64,000 nt of DNA from Spirochaetaceae bacterium. GTDB taxonomy: Bacteria > Spirochaetota > Spirochaetia > Treponematales > Rectinemataceae. Location of the stretch: contig JANXYQ010000031.1 of the NCBI GenBank assembly GCA_025355995.1, forward strand, positions 1-64,000, written 5' to 3'. The position numbers and the translations under genes are program-made. The notes beneath the pieces are model-generated. The model was not told the origin of the DNA. It ran no database searches and saw nothing but the letters and a program-made list of their open reading frames with translations. Below are positions 25,685 through 33,886 of the stretch, in pieces (the first letter of the stretch is position 1; each line of letters opens with the position of its first letter).

Positions 25685-26311
25685 ATGGAGAATGACGATC
25701 CGGACGAAAGCCGCGCCGCGCGAATCAAGGCGGCCGCCAAGCGGCTCTTCATCGAAAAGGGCTATGACGGCACTACCATGCAGGCTATCGCCGACGATTC
25801 CGCGGTCAATAAAGCCCTCCTTCACTACTACTTCCAGAGCAAGGACAGGCTCTTCCTCCTAATTTTCCGCGAGGAGATGGCGGAGCTCTCGGATCCCCTG
25901 TCGACTATTTGGCAGGAGGGCGAGAGGTCTCTCCTGGCTCGCTTAGAGGACTGGATCGATTCCCAATCCGCCTTCATCGCTCGCGCTCCTCAGCTCCCCC
26001 TCTTCATCATCTCGGAGATGGCGCGGAATCCCGAGCTCATTAAGGGGCTCCTGGCCGAATTCCTTCCTCCTCCGCAGCTGCTCAGGCTCGAGAGCGAGGA
26101 GGCATCCGCGGCGGGCGGGTCCGGCCTGCCCGTCCTGGTCGAGCTCGTCGGCATGGTCTTCTCCCTGGTCTTCTTCCCAGCGCTGGCGGCGCCGATGATC
26201 CAGCACCTGCTCGGCGTCGATTCCCCCCTCCTCGGCGAGCTCATGGCCAGCCAGGCCCGGCTCGCGAAGGAGCTGGTGCGCCGGAGGCTGGGCGGGCTGA
26301 CTCCGCCCTGA
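25685..26311 (+). CDS. TetR/AcrR-family repressor
   Basis: A 208-residue regulator. The N-terminal TetR HTH covers about residues 10-56 (ARIKAAAKRLFIEKGYDGTT, then HYYFQSKDRLF), and the rest is a helical ligand and dimer domain. It directly precedes a three-gene export cassette (MMPL pump, LolA-like protein, barrel) after 43 bases, so it most likely represses that operon and itself and is released by the exported lipid or a related amphiphile. The predicted mRNA is leaderless; the next gene has a strong Shine-Dalgarno instead. Confidence 0.9.
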   Translation: MENDDPDESRAARIKAAAKRLFIEKGYDGTTMQAIADDSAVNKALLHYYFQSKDRLFLLIFREEMAELSDPLSTIWQEGERSLLARLEDWIDSQSAFIARAPQLPLFIISEMARNPELIKGLLAEFLPPPQLLRLESEEASAAGGSGLPVLVELVGMVFSLVFFPALAAPMIQHLLGVDSPLLGELMASQARLAKELVRRRLGGLTPP

Positions 26312-26354
26312 CCTATCGGGTCCCGTTCCGTTTTTACGTTCCAGGAGGCAATAG

Positions 26355-28607
26355 TTGCATCGATTGATGGAAGCGCTGCTCAAGCGCAGCTGGTGGGTAG
26401 TGGGCTTCTTCGTCCTGGCGAGCGCCTTGGCGGGCCTGGGAGCCCTCCGCATGCATATCAACTTCTCGACGGAATCCTTCTTCCCCAAGAACAACCCGAT
26501 CATGAAGTCGAGCCGCCAGGTCCAGGAGACCTTCGGCACGGGCAAGAACGAGATCGTCGTCCTATTCGCCGACGACGTCCTCGTTCCCGCCCGCCTCAAC
26601 GCGATCAGGGCCCTGACCGCTTCCCTGCAAGGCATCGAGGGAGTCACCAAGGTGATCTCCCTGACCGACGCGCCCAGGATGCGCGAGGAGGGCGGCTCCC
26701 TCCTCACCGAGGACCTCGTGCCGGCCGACGACCCCAGCCCCGGCCAGATCGCCGGGATCAAGGACTACCTGGCGTCCAACTACGCCATGAAGGACGGCCT
26801 CCTCGCCGCGAAGGACGGGAGCTCAGCCAATCTCCTAATCCGGATCGACCCGAGCTTCAAGATGGAGACGATGAGCCTCAAGATCGACAAGGTCGTACGG
26901 GAGAACTGGAAAGGTCGCTACGAGTCGACCGGGGAGCCGGTCCTCTCCGAGGAGATCATGAGGATCATGAAAGGCATACCGGCGATGGCCGTCGTCGCCC
27001 TCCTCGTCATCCTCGCCTTCCTCTTCCTCAACTTCCGCTCCCCCCTCGGGATACTCGTCCCCCTGGCCCAGCTCCTCGTCGGCCTCCTATGGGGCCTGGG
27101 CTTCCTCGGATGGCTAGGGATCGACTTCCTGGCCCTGATGGCCATCGCCCCCATCGCCATCCTCGCGGTCGGCTCCTCCTTCTCCCTTCACCTCCTCGGG
27201 CGCTACTTCCTCGAGCTCTCGCGCGGGCACGACAAGGCGCACGCCATCAGGACCATGCTCGGCAAGACGGGCCTGGGCGTCTTCGTATCCGGCCTGGCCA
27301 TCTCGGCCTCGATGCTCACCTTCCTCCTCTCGGAGATCGACATGATCCGCGGCATGGGACTCATGACGGCCGTGGGCATCATCGCCTGCATGTTCGCCTC
27401 CCTTGTCCTCCTCCCCGCCCTCCTCAATCTCCTGCCCGCGCCCAAGATCCGGGCGCGCGGGGAGAAGGACGGCGGCGTGAGCCTCCGCCTGCGACGCCTC
27501 GGCGCTTTCATCGGCAGGCATCCCAAGCCCATCCTGGCGACCGGGGCCCTCCTCGTCCTCCTCTCCCTCGTCGGCATCGCCAGGATCGTCCCCGACTCCT
27601 CGCTCGTCGCCTACTTCCCCAAGGACTCCGCGGCCATCCGCGGCATGTTCGCCGTGGAGAAGGCCTTCGGCGGCTCGACCACCGTGAGCATGGTCGTGAA
27701 CGGCGACCTCCAGGATCCAGAGCTCTTGAAGGGCCTCCTCCGCTTCCAGGAGGAGGCGAAGTCGATCCCCGACGTCGGGCCCGTTCAGTCCCTGGCCTCG
27801 ATCCTGCGCAGCCTCCACGAGACGCTCTCGGGCCAGGCGGGCATGCCCGCGACGCGCGAGCTCGTGGCCCAGGAGCTTCTCGTCTACCAGGCATCGGGCT
27901 CCGTCGACGACGTCAGCTCCCAGGTCAACCTCGACTACTCGCAGGGCCTCGTCACCATCCTCGTCCATCGGGTCTCGACCAGCGAGACGAAGGCCATAAT
28001 CGCCAAGCTCGGAGCGCTCGCGAAGGCGACCCTGGGCGACGGGGCGACCGTGGAGTTCACCGGGGACTGCTTCATCGAATCCATCCTCGAGAGGATCGTC
28101 CTCAGGGACTTCGCCATCAGCTTAAGCCTCGCGGTGCTCCTGGTGCTGATGATCGACAGCCTCATCAGGAGCTTCCGCGCGGCCCTCGTCACCATCATCG
28201 TCCTCTTCTTCACCATCGTCCTCCAGTACGGCGTCCAAGGCCTCTTCGGCCTCACCTTCAACATGGCCTCGGCCCTCATGGGCGCCTTGGCCATCGGCGT
28301 CGGGGACTACGCGATACACTTGACGGTCAGGTACATGGAGGACCGCCGGAGGGGCCTCACTCCCGAGAAGGCGATAGAGGAGGCCGTCGCAACCTCCGGC
28401 CGGTCGATCGTCTACACCTCATTCACCCTGGGCGGAGGATTCGCCGCGCTCACCTTCTCGACCTTCGTGCCCGTCGCGACCCTGGGCAAGCTGATGATCT
28501 TCACCGTCTTCGCCGTCGGGATCGCGTCCCTGACCATCCTGCCAGCGGCCTGCCTCGTCTTCCTCCGCAATCCCGTCAAGAGTAGATTGGAGGTTTCCCA
28601 TGAATAG
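26355..28607 (+). CDS. MMPL/RND-family exporter
   Basis: A 750-residue proton-driven pump of the COG1033 MMPL/RND type. It has two repeats, each an N-terminal membrane helix, a periplasmic domain and five or so further helices (helices near 14-34, about 205-365, near 390-410 and about 575-735). A typical transport-helix sequence, GVGDYAIHLTVRY, is visible in the second half. The TTG start fits an AGGAGG Shine-Dalgarno at 26343-26348 with six-base spacing; the ATG at 26367 is a fallback. COG1033 pumps often pair with LolA-like and barrel proteins to move hopanoids, carotenoid-like or other lipids to the outer membrane, and those two partners follow here. Confidence 0.92.
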   Translation: MHRLMEALLKRSWWVVGFFVLASALAGLGALRMHINFSTESFFPKNNPIMKSSRQVQETFGTGKNEIVVLFADDVLVPARLNAIRALTASLQGIEGVTKVISLTDAPRMREEGGSLLTEDLVPADDPSPGQIAGIKDYLASNYAMKDGLLAAKDGSSANLLIRIDPSFKMETMSLKIDKVVRENWKGRYESTGEPVLSEEIMRIMKGIPAMAVVALLVILAFLFLNFRSPLGILVPLAQLLVGLLWGLGFLGWLGIDFLALMAIAPIAILAVGSSFSLHLLGRYFLELSRGHDKAHAIRTMLGKTGLGVFVSGLAISASMLTFLLSEIDMIRGMGLMTAVGIIACMFASLVLLPALLNLLPAPKIRARGEKDGGVSLRLRRLGAFIGRHPKPILATGALLVLLSLVGIARIVPDSSLVAYFPKDSAAIRGMFAVEKAFGGSTTVSMVVNGDLQDPELLKGLLRFQEEAKSIPDVGPVQSLASILRSLHETLSGQAGMPATRELVAQELLVYQASGSVDDVSSQVNLDYSQGLVTILVHRVSTSETKAIIAKLGALAKATLGDGATVEFTGDCFIESILERIVLRDFAISLSLAVLLVLMIDSLIRSFRAALVTIIVLFFTIVLQYGVQGLFGLTFNMASALMGALAIGVGDYAIHLTVRYMEDRRRGLTPEKAIEEAVATSGRSIVYTSFTLGGGFAALTFSTFVPVATLGKLMIFTVFAVGIASLTILPAACLVFLRNPVKSRLEVSHE

Positions 28608-29382
28608 CTACGGTTGTCTCAGGAAGTCCCTCGCGACCGCGATGGTCGCGGCGACCCTCGCCTTGCTGGCTGCATCGCCCCTGCAAGCCCAGGCCGCGCT
28701 CTCCGGCCAGGAGGTGATGGACAAGGTCTACAACAGCCCAAAGCCGAAAGGCTCGGTGCTCACGATGGCGATGGTCATCACGAAGAACGGCAAGAGCCTC
28801 TCCCGCACGCTTACGACCTGGACGACGGGGGACGTCGCAAAGGGCGAGACGGAGAAGACCCTCATGAAGTTCCTGAGCCCGGCGGACGTGAAGGGCTCAG
28901 GCTTCCTCAACCTCAAGAAGCCCGACGGCGCCACGGAAAGCCTTCTCTGGCTCCCCGCCCTCGGCAAGGTGAGGCGCCTCGGCTCCGGCGCCTCCGACCA
29001 GGACCAGGCCTTCTTCGGCTCCGATTTCACCAACCGCGACATCAACGGCTTCGTCCGCGCGGACTTCGCCTACGCGGTCGACTCCTTCGCGGGCGGAATT
29101 TACGCGGTGACGGCCACTCCGAAGAAAGCCCTAGGCTACGAGAAGCTCGTCTACCATGTCGATTCGAGCACCTGGAAATACGCGAAGATCGACTACTGGC
29201 GCGGCGGCAAACTCGCGAAGTCACAGACCGTCGCCTACGACAAGGTCCAGGGCTACGACATGCCCACCAGGATACTCATGAGCTCGGCCTCGGGCTCCTC
29301 GACGGAGCTGAGTTTCACCGGCTACAAGCTCGACCAGGAACTGGGCGACCAGTATTTTACCGAGCGATTCCTCAAGCAATAA
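28600..29382 (+). CDS. LolA-like outer-membrane lipoprotein-sorting family protein (MMPL-linked)
   Basis: A 260-residue periplasmic protein with a signal peptide (about 1-31, LQAQA) and the LolA-like fold of the MMPL-linked COG2834 group. Family markers are KFLSPADVKGSGFL and a WLPALGKVRRL strand pair, as in DUF1329-like partners of RND exporters. The ATG follows a TGGAGGT Shine-Dalgarno and overlaps the pump gene by eight bases. It should carry the lipid from the pump to the barrel encoded next. It is not closely similar to the other LolA-like protein at 15388, so the two cassettes are analogous, not recent copies. Confidence 0.88.
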   Translation: MNSYGCLRKSLATAMVAATLALLAASPLQAQAALSGQEVMDKVYNSPKPKGSVLTMAMVITKNGKSLSRTLTTWTTGDVAKGETEKTLMKFLSPADVKGSGFLNLKKPDGATESLLWLPALGKVRRLGSGASDQDQAFFGSDFTNRDINGFVRADFAYAVDSFAGGIYAVTATPKKALGYEKLVYHVDSSTWKYAKIDYWRGGKLAKSQTVAYDKVQGYDMPTRILMSSASGSSTELSFTGYKLDQELGDQYFTERFLKQ

Positions 29383-29399
29383 TTAAGCAGGAGACGGCT

Positions 29400-30584
29400 A
29401 TGAAACGAGCGGCAACATTCCTCATGCTTTCGACTCTCATCATTCTAGGCCCCGCCCTCGAGGCCCAGGTTTTCTCCGGCAGCCTGGAAAGCCGGCTGGG
29501 CTGGTACTGGGGCAGCGGCGATCTCCTCCCCCAGACGCAGCTCCTCGGTGGCAGGCTGGACGGCAAGGTCGGAGACCAGGACCAGCCCGCTGCACAGTAC
29601 TCGGGCAGGCTCGAGGTTGCCTTCGATCCCGCGACCGCAACGACCTCGGTCGCTCTCGGCGAGGCTTGGGTCAAGCTATTCGCCGGCCCCTTCGACCTCT
29701 CCTTCGGCAACCAGGTCGTCGCCTGGAGCAACACCGACGCGTTCTGGCCCATAGATGTAGTGAATCCCGTCGACCTCAGTCTCCCCGTCGATCCGATCAG
29801 GATGCCCGTGCCCCTGGGAAGGCTCGTGTATAACGGGGGCTTTCTCACGGTCGACCTCGTAGCCCAGCCCTACTGGGTCGCCCCGAAGCTGCCTGCCGCG
29901 CCCTGGGCAGAAGCCTCCCCCCTGCCCGCGACCTTCGAGACCGTCGACCCGACTTGGGAGAACGCAGCCTACGGCGGGCACGTCAAGGCGAGCCTCGGGC
30001 TGCTCCAGGGCCTGGATATCGGCCTGACAGCGTATCGCGGACGCGCTTATACCCCTTCCTCGACCCCCAACTTCACGGGGATGGTGCCGACCTCGGTCAC
30101 CCTCGCCTACGACCGCCTCACCTTCGTCGGCGCCGACCTCGTCCTGGCTCCCGGCGCCGGACTGCTGCTCAAGACCGAGTGGGGCTACAGGACTCTCCGG
30201 GACTCGAGCCTCCTCGAGCCGGAGGCCGGCGCGGCATCCCTGGAGGGCGTATCGGGCTTCGAGTACAACCTGGCCGGAGTGCAGCTGATCGGCGAGTACG
30301 TCCTCGATTGGGCCAAGGGCGCCGCGGCCGGCGGGGACAGCCTGGCGCACAGCGCCGTCGGCATCGGCTCGGTGGACATCGGCAGCAGGCTCAGCCTGAA
30401 GGCAGCGGCCGTCCATGAGTTCAAGGGCAACAGCGGAATGGTCGCGCCCCAGCTCTCCTATACCCTGGCCGACGGACTCAAGCTCGACTGCGCCTTGTAC
30501 TTCTTCTACGGAGGAGCCGACACGACCTACGGCGCCTGGAAGGACAACTCGCTCGGGAGGATCTCGCTGAAGTATTCGTTCTGA
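29400..30584 (+). CDS. Predicted outer-membrane beta-barrel protein of MMPL cassette
   Basis: A 394-residue exported protein with a signal peptide (about 1-22, ALEAQ) and beta-barrel strand patterning, ending ISLKYSF with the terminal Phe. A GNQVVAWSNTDAFWPIDVVNP segment near residue 101 resembles the start region of DUF1302-type barrels, which accompany RND pumps and DUF1329/LolA-like proteins in proteobacteria. The other cassette's barrel has the comparable [20 protein letters not shown] stretch, which supports a shared family. The ATG sits nine bases after an AGGAG. The convergent feoB gene begins one base after the stop. Confidence 0.78.
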   Translation: MKRAATFLMLSTLIILGPALEAQVFSGSLESRLGWYWGSGDLLPQTQLLGGRLDGKVGDQDQPAAQYSGRLEVAFDPATATTSVALGEAWVKLFAGPFDLSFGNQVVAWSNTDAFWPIDVVNPVDLSLPVDPIRMPVPLGRLVYNGGFLTVDLVAQPYWVAPKLPAAPWAEASPLPATFETVDPTWENAAYGGHVKASLGLLQGLDIGLTAYRGRAYTPSSTPNFTGMVPTSVTLAYDRLTFVGADLVLAPGAGLLLKTEWGYRTLRDSSLLEPEAGAASLEGVSGFEYNLAGVQLIGEYVLDWAKGAAAGGDSLAHSAVGIGSVDIGSRLSLKAAAVHEFKGNSGMVAPQLSYTLADGLKLDCALYFFYGGADTTYGAWKDNSLGRISLKYSF

Positions 30585-30585
30585 G

Positions 30586-32322
30586 CTAGGCGCCGAAAAT
30601 CGCGAAGATGCCGTGCAGGGCCGACGATCCCAGGATCGCCGCAGCCAGGACGAGAAGCACGACCTTGAGCATCGACGCTATCCCCGACTCGCGGGCCAGG
30701 GTGAAGAAGGCCGCCACGCAGGGCGTATAGAGGGCGAGGAAGACGCTCGCGACCACGAATTGCCCGGAGGAGAGCCCCAGGGGGGCGAGCAGGGCTATGG
30801 ATACGTCCTTGCGCAGGAAGCCGAGGATCATGATCGGCGCGATCTCAGGGGGAAGGCCGAGGAGGGCCTTTACCGGGCCCTTGATGGCCTCGGTTATGAA
30901 GGCGATGACGCCCAACGCGTCGAGCACGTTCAGGACGAGTATCCCGACCGCGATCATCGGAAGCACCTCCGCGAAGTACTCCGCTATCCGCCTGCCGAGC
31001 TTGCGCGCGAAGAGCCCCGCCTTCGGCACGCGATAGGCGGGAAGCTCCGTGAAGAATTCCGAGCTCTCCCCCCTCATCATCGCGTTGATCGCGAGGTTGG
31101 TCAGGAAGGCTATCGCGAGCAGGGAGGCGAAAACCGCGAGGACCGTGTTTACCCCGTAGTTCATGCCGAGGGAGATGATCATGCTGGTCTGGGGCAGGCA
31201 GGGAGCGCTCATGAGGATGAGGGCAATGGTCAGGGTCCTCTCGCGCTCGCTCCCGAGCATGCGCGTCGACATGAGCGCGGGCACCTTGCAGCCGAGGCCG
31301 AGCATCACGGGGATCGAGGAGTAGCCGTGCAGTCCGAGCCTATGGAACATCTTGTCGAGGACCACGGCCAGCCTGGGGAGGTAGCCGAAATCCTCGAGGA
31401 AGCCGAAGACCAGGTAGAAGGAGAAGAAATAGGGAAGGACTAGGACGAGGGCGATATATATCCCGCTCGTGAGCACGCCGAAAGAGCCCAGTGGATCGGT
31501 CCCGCGCCCGACCAGGAGCGAGGAGAGGAACTCCCAGGGGAGGCGGCGCGCGAAGCCTGCGACGAAGGGCGCGTAGACCCTCGAATAGAGCGGTTCCAGG
31601 ACCTCGTTGACGAGGCCCTCGCCGAGGAAGCGCACGAACAGCAGGGTCGAGACGAGGACGATGGCCGCGCTCAGGGGGCCCCCGACCGGATGGAGGGTGA
31701 AGTCGGAGAGGCGCTCGAGGAAGCGGTGATGCCTGTGCTCGAGCCTCTGCGCCTCGCCCACTATCTCGCCGATGAGCCTCCACCGGTACTCGGTCTCGAG
31801 GGCGGCGGGCTCGAGCTTAAGCGGGCTCGGCCTCGCCGCGGACAGCGCGGCCACGAGCTCGGCGACGCCGGAGCCGTCCAAGGCGCTCGTAGGGATGACG
31901 GGCAGGCCGAGCAGCCTCTCGAGGGCGGGTACGTCTATCGCGACGCCCCTGTGCTTGGTCTCGTCCCAGAAATTGAGACAGACGATCATCGGCTTGCCGG
32001 TCGAGATGAGCTGTAGGGTGAGCCCGAGGTTGCGCTCGAGATTGGTCGCGTCGATGACGTCGACGATGACCCCGCCGGCCGCGGGATCGACCTCGCCTAT
32101 GATGCGCAGCGCGGAAGCGTCGGCCTCGGAGAATCCCTCGAGAGAGTAGATGCCGGGCCCATCCACGAGCTCGTAATCCTCGTCCCTGAAGATGAATCGC
32201 CCCACGTCGAGCGCGACTGTGGTACCTGCGTAATTCGCCGTCGCGGCGCCGGTGCGCGTTATGCGCGAGAAGAGCAGGCTCTTGCCGACGTTCGGATTCC
32301 CCGCGAGAACTATCTTGCGCAT
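30586..32322 (-). CDS. feoB: Ferrous iron transporter FeoB (compact form)
   Basis: A 578-residue Fe(II) permease. The N-terminal G domain has G1 GNPNVGKS (8-15), a G3 region around DGPGIYSL and G4 in CLNFWDE. It is followed by two Gate regions and the FeoB core (about 200-578) with some eight membrane helices. The first gate motif reads GLGCKVPALM, with Lys where Asn is usual, and the second APCLPQ. It is shorter than E. coli FeoB (773) and close to the shorter anaerobe types. It follows feoA after seven bases, so feoAB is one operon under the operator upstream of feoA. Confidence 0.94.
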   Translation of the reverse strand: MRKIVLAGNPNVGKSLLFSRITRTGAATANYAGTTVALDVGRFIFRDEDYELVDGPGIYSLEGFSEADASALRIIGEVDPAAGGVIVDVIDATNLERNLGLTLQLISTGKPMIVCLNFWDETKHRGVAIDVPALERLLGLPVIPTSALDGSGVAELVAALSAARPSPLKLEPAALETEYRWRLIGEIVGEAQRLEHRHHRFLERLSDFTLHPVGGPLSAAIVLVSTLLFVRFLGEGLVNEVLEPLYSRVYAPFVAGFARRLPWEFLSSLLVGRGTDPLGSFGVLTSGIYIALVLVLPYFFSFYLVFGFLEDFGYLPRLAVVLDKMFHRLGLHGYSSIPVMLGLGCKVPALMSTRMLGSERERTLTIALILMSAPCLPQTSMIISLGMNYGVNTVLAVFASLLAIAFLTNLAINAMMRGESSEFFTELPAYRVPKAGLFARKLGRRIAEYFAEVLPMIAVGILVLNVLDALGVIAFITEAIKGPVKALLGLPPEIAPIMILGFLRKDVSIALLAPLGLSSGQFVVASVFLALYTPCVAAFFTLARESGIASMLKVVLLVLAAAILGSSALHGIFAIFGA

Positions 32323-32329
32323 CGGCCGT

Positions 32330-32605
32330 TCAACCGATCGGCTCCACCAAGATGCCCTTGGCTATCCCGTAACCCAGGGCGACCTGCGTACGGCCCTTCT
32401 CGATGACGATCGGGCCGCGTCTCGCGGCGGAGCTCTTCTTGGCGACGACCGCGCCGATCCCGATACCCATCGCCTGGAGCTTTTCCAGCGCCTCGCGGCC
32501 GCCCCGCAGGCCCACCACCCTGCCTGACTCGCCATCGCGTAGGCTGGTCAGGTCCAGGCTATCGCCTACGCACTCTTCCTCGACCTCGCGGCCCTTGCCC
32601 AACAA
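32330..32605 (-). CDS. feoA: FeoA-domain protein
   Basis: A 91-residue SH3-like protein that assists FeoB. The family pattern is visible: LTSLRDGESGRVVGLRGG, LQAMGIGIGAVV and a C-terminal GIAKGILVEPI. The best start is TTG at 32605, five bases after AGGAGG (complement 32611-32616). The promoter and a palindromic operator lie directly upstream. Confidence 0.9.
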   Translation of the reverse strand: MLGKGREVEEECVGDSLDLTSLRDGESGRVVGLRGGREALEKLQAMGIGIGAVVAKKSSAARRGPIVIEKGRTQVALGYGIAKGILVEPIG

Positions 32606-32629
32606 GTGGACCTCCTATCAGCGATTTCA

Positions 32630-32659
32630 ATTGTTAGCATTATCTAACAATAATGTCAA
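32630..32659 (-). promoter_or_regulatory. feoAB promoter with TTAG-N6-CTAA-type operator
   Basis: A perfect palindrome ATTGTTAG (32630-32637), CATTAT, CTAACAAT (32644-32651) sits inside a promoter with -35 TTGACA (32654-32659) and -10 TAACAA (32631-32636), spacer 17. DtxR/IdeR-type iron repressors bind TTAG...CTAA half sites, so iron repression is likely. The regulator gene is not in the window. Confidence 0.7.
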
Positions 32660-32706
32660 GGAAAGCCGAGAATTAAAGCGGTCCTTCGGCCTGACGGCGA
32701 GAGCCG

Positions 32707-33870
32707 CTATGGGCGGGAGGTCAAAGCTTTGTAACACTCGAGAATGGATGGTATATCCGGATCGGAGAGGGACAGGCAGCAGATCTTCTGCAAGACCGCG
32801 CGGGGCCCCTCGGAGGAGATCCTGTCCTTGACGATGGTCGAGGTCGAGTCTTCGAAGAGGAGGGCCGCGGCGATCGCCTTGGCGATCGCTCCGCGGGGCA
32901 GGCCGTGCTTGGCGCAGAGGGCAAGGGCTCCCATCAGGCGGTCGCGGGGAGCCAGCTTGCGCGGCAGGTCCCGCCCCACCCTCTCGATGGTGTCCCCGAG
33001 CTTCCGGTTGGCGAAGCGCGAGAGCAGGTCGGCGACGTGCTCGAGAAGGGGGCCGACGTCGACGGCGTGCTCGGCAGCGATGGCCCTCGCCGATTCCTCC
33101 ATCGCCGAACGCGCGACGCCGGCGACGGCGGGATCTCCCACCGCTTCCCATATGAAGCGGTAGCCTCGCAGGGCGCCGAGGTAGGCTACGGCGGCGTGGC
33201 CCATATTGTGGACGAAGAGCTTCCGCTCGGAGTAGAGCTCGAAGGGCGCGACCGGCTCGAGGTTGAGGATGCGTGGCGGAGGCCCGACGAAGCCGGCGGC
33301 GTCGACGGGGAGGCGGTCGTAGGCTTCGACCCATATCCTGAGTATGTTGCCCTCGCGCATCGCGTCGGTCATGACGGGGACCATCCTGCCGACCGAAGCC
33401 TTCACGAAACCGACCAGGCGCGTTAGGCGCTCTTTATCCGCGTCGCGAAGGCAGGTCGAGACCATTTCCCTGAAAGCCTTGTCCGCATCGGGCATGTTCT
33501 CGCAGAGGATGATATTGAGGGGAGCCATTATCCCCGTCCTCCAGCGATGCGAAAGGCCGGAGGCCAAGGTAGGAGCGATCTTCTGGAGCGCGCTGGCCCC
33601 GACCGCGGTGCCCATGACCTCAGCGTTCTCAATCTCGCGGGCGACCGCCTCGACGTCGGCGCCGTTCACAGCTCGCACGTTCTCGACGTAGGCCTCGGAA
33701 TCGCCCGCCTCGGATACCACGCGCACGGGATAGCGCCGCGTCACGTTCATCGCGTCGACTATCCTGGAGTCGACCTCGGCGAAGGCGACCTCGTAGCCCG
33801 AGCGGGCGAAAAGCTGGCCAATGAATCCGCGGCCGATGTTGCCCGCGCCGAACTGTACGGCCTTCTTCAC
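32707..33870 (-). CDS. Mannitol-1-phosphate 5-dehydrogenase family protein
   Basis: A 387-residue NAD-dependent polyol-phosphate dehydrogenase. The Rossmann start reads VQFGAGNIGRGFIG, and the catalytic-helix region SERKLFVHNMGHAAVAYLG is typical of MtlD (mannitol-1-phosphate to fructose-6-phosphate). It is last in a minus-strand sugar operon and starts with GTG 16 bases after the kinase stop. There is no mannitol PTS gene nearby, so the substrate may be another hexitol phosphate or hexulonate; MtlD and fructuronate reductases are one superfamily. The last codons (32717-32735) resemble the ends of the IS-like element at 41.6 kb. Confidence 0.86.
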   Translation of the reverse strand: MKKAVQFGAGNIGRGFIGQLFARSGYEVAFAEVDSRIVDAMNVTRRYPVRVVSEAGDSEAYVENVRAVNGADVEAVAREIENAEVMGTAVGASALQKIAPTLASGLSHRWRTGIMAPLNIILCENMPDADKAFREMVSTCLRDADKERLTRLVGFVKASVGRMVPVMTDAMREGNILRIWVEAYDRLPVDAAGFVGPPPRILNLEPVAPFELYSERKLFVHNMGHAAVAYLGALRGYRFIWEAVGDPAVAGVARSAMEESARAIAAEHAVDVGPLLEHVADLLSRFANRKLGDTIERVGRDLPRKLAPRDRLMGALALCAKHGLPRGAIAKAIAAALLFEDSTSTIVKDRISSEGPRAVLQKICCLSLSDPDIPSILECYKALTSRP

Positions 33871-33886
33871 TTTGCAAACCAGCCTT

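Noticed and set aside
26393-28585. A 730-residue plus-strand open frame inside the MMPL gene
   Set aside because: The translation is an Arg/Pro/Gly-rich low-complexity shadow of the pump gene, with no family features.
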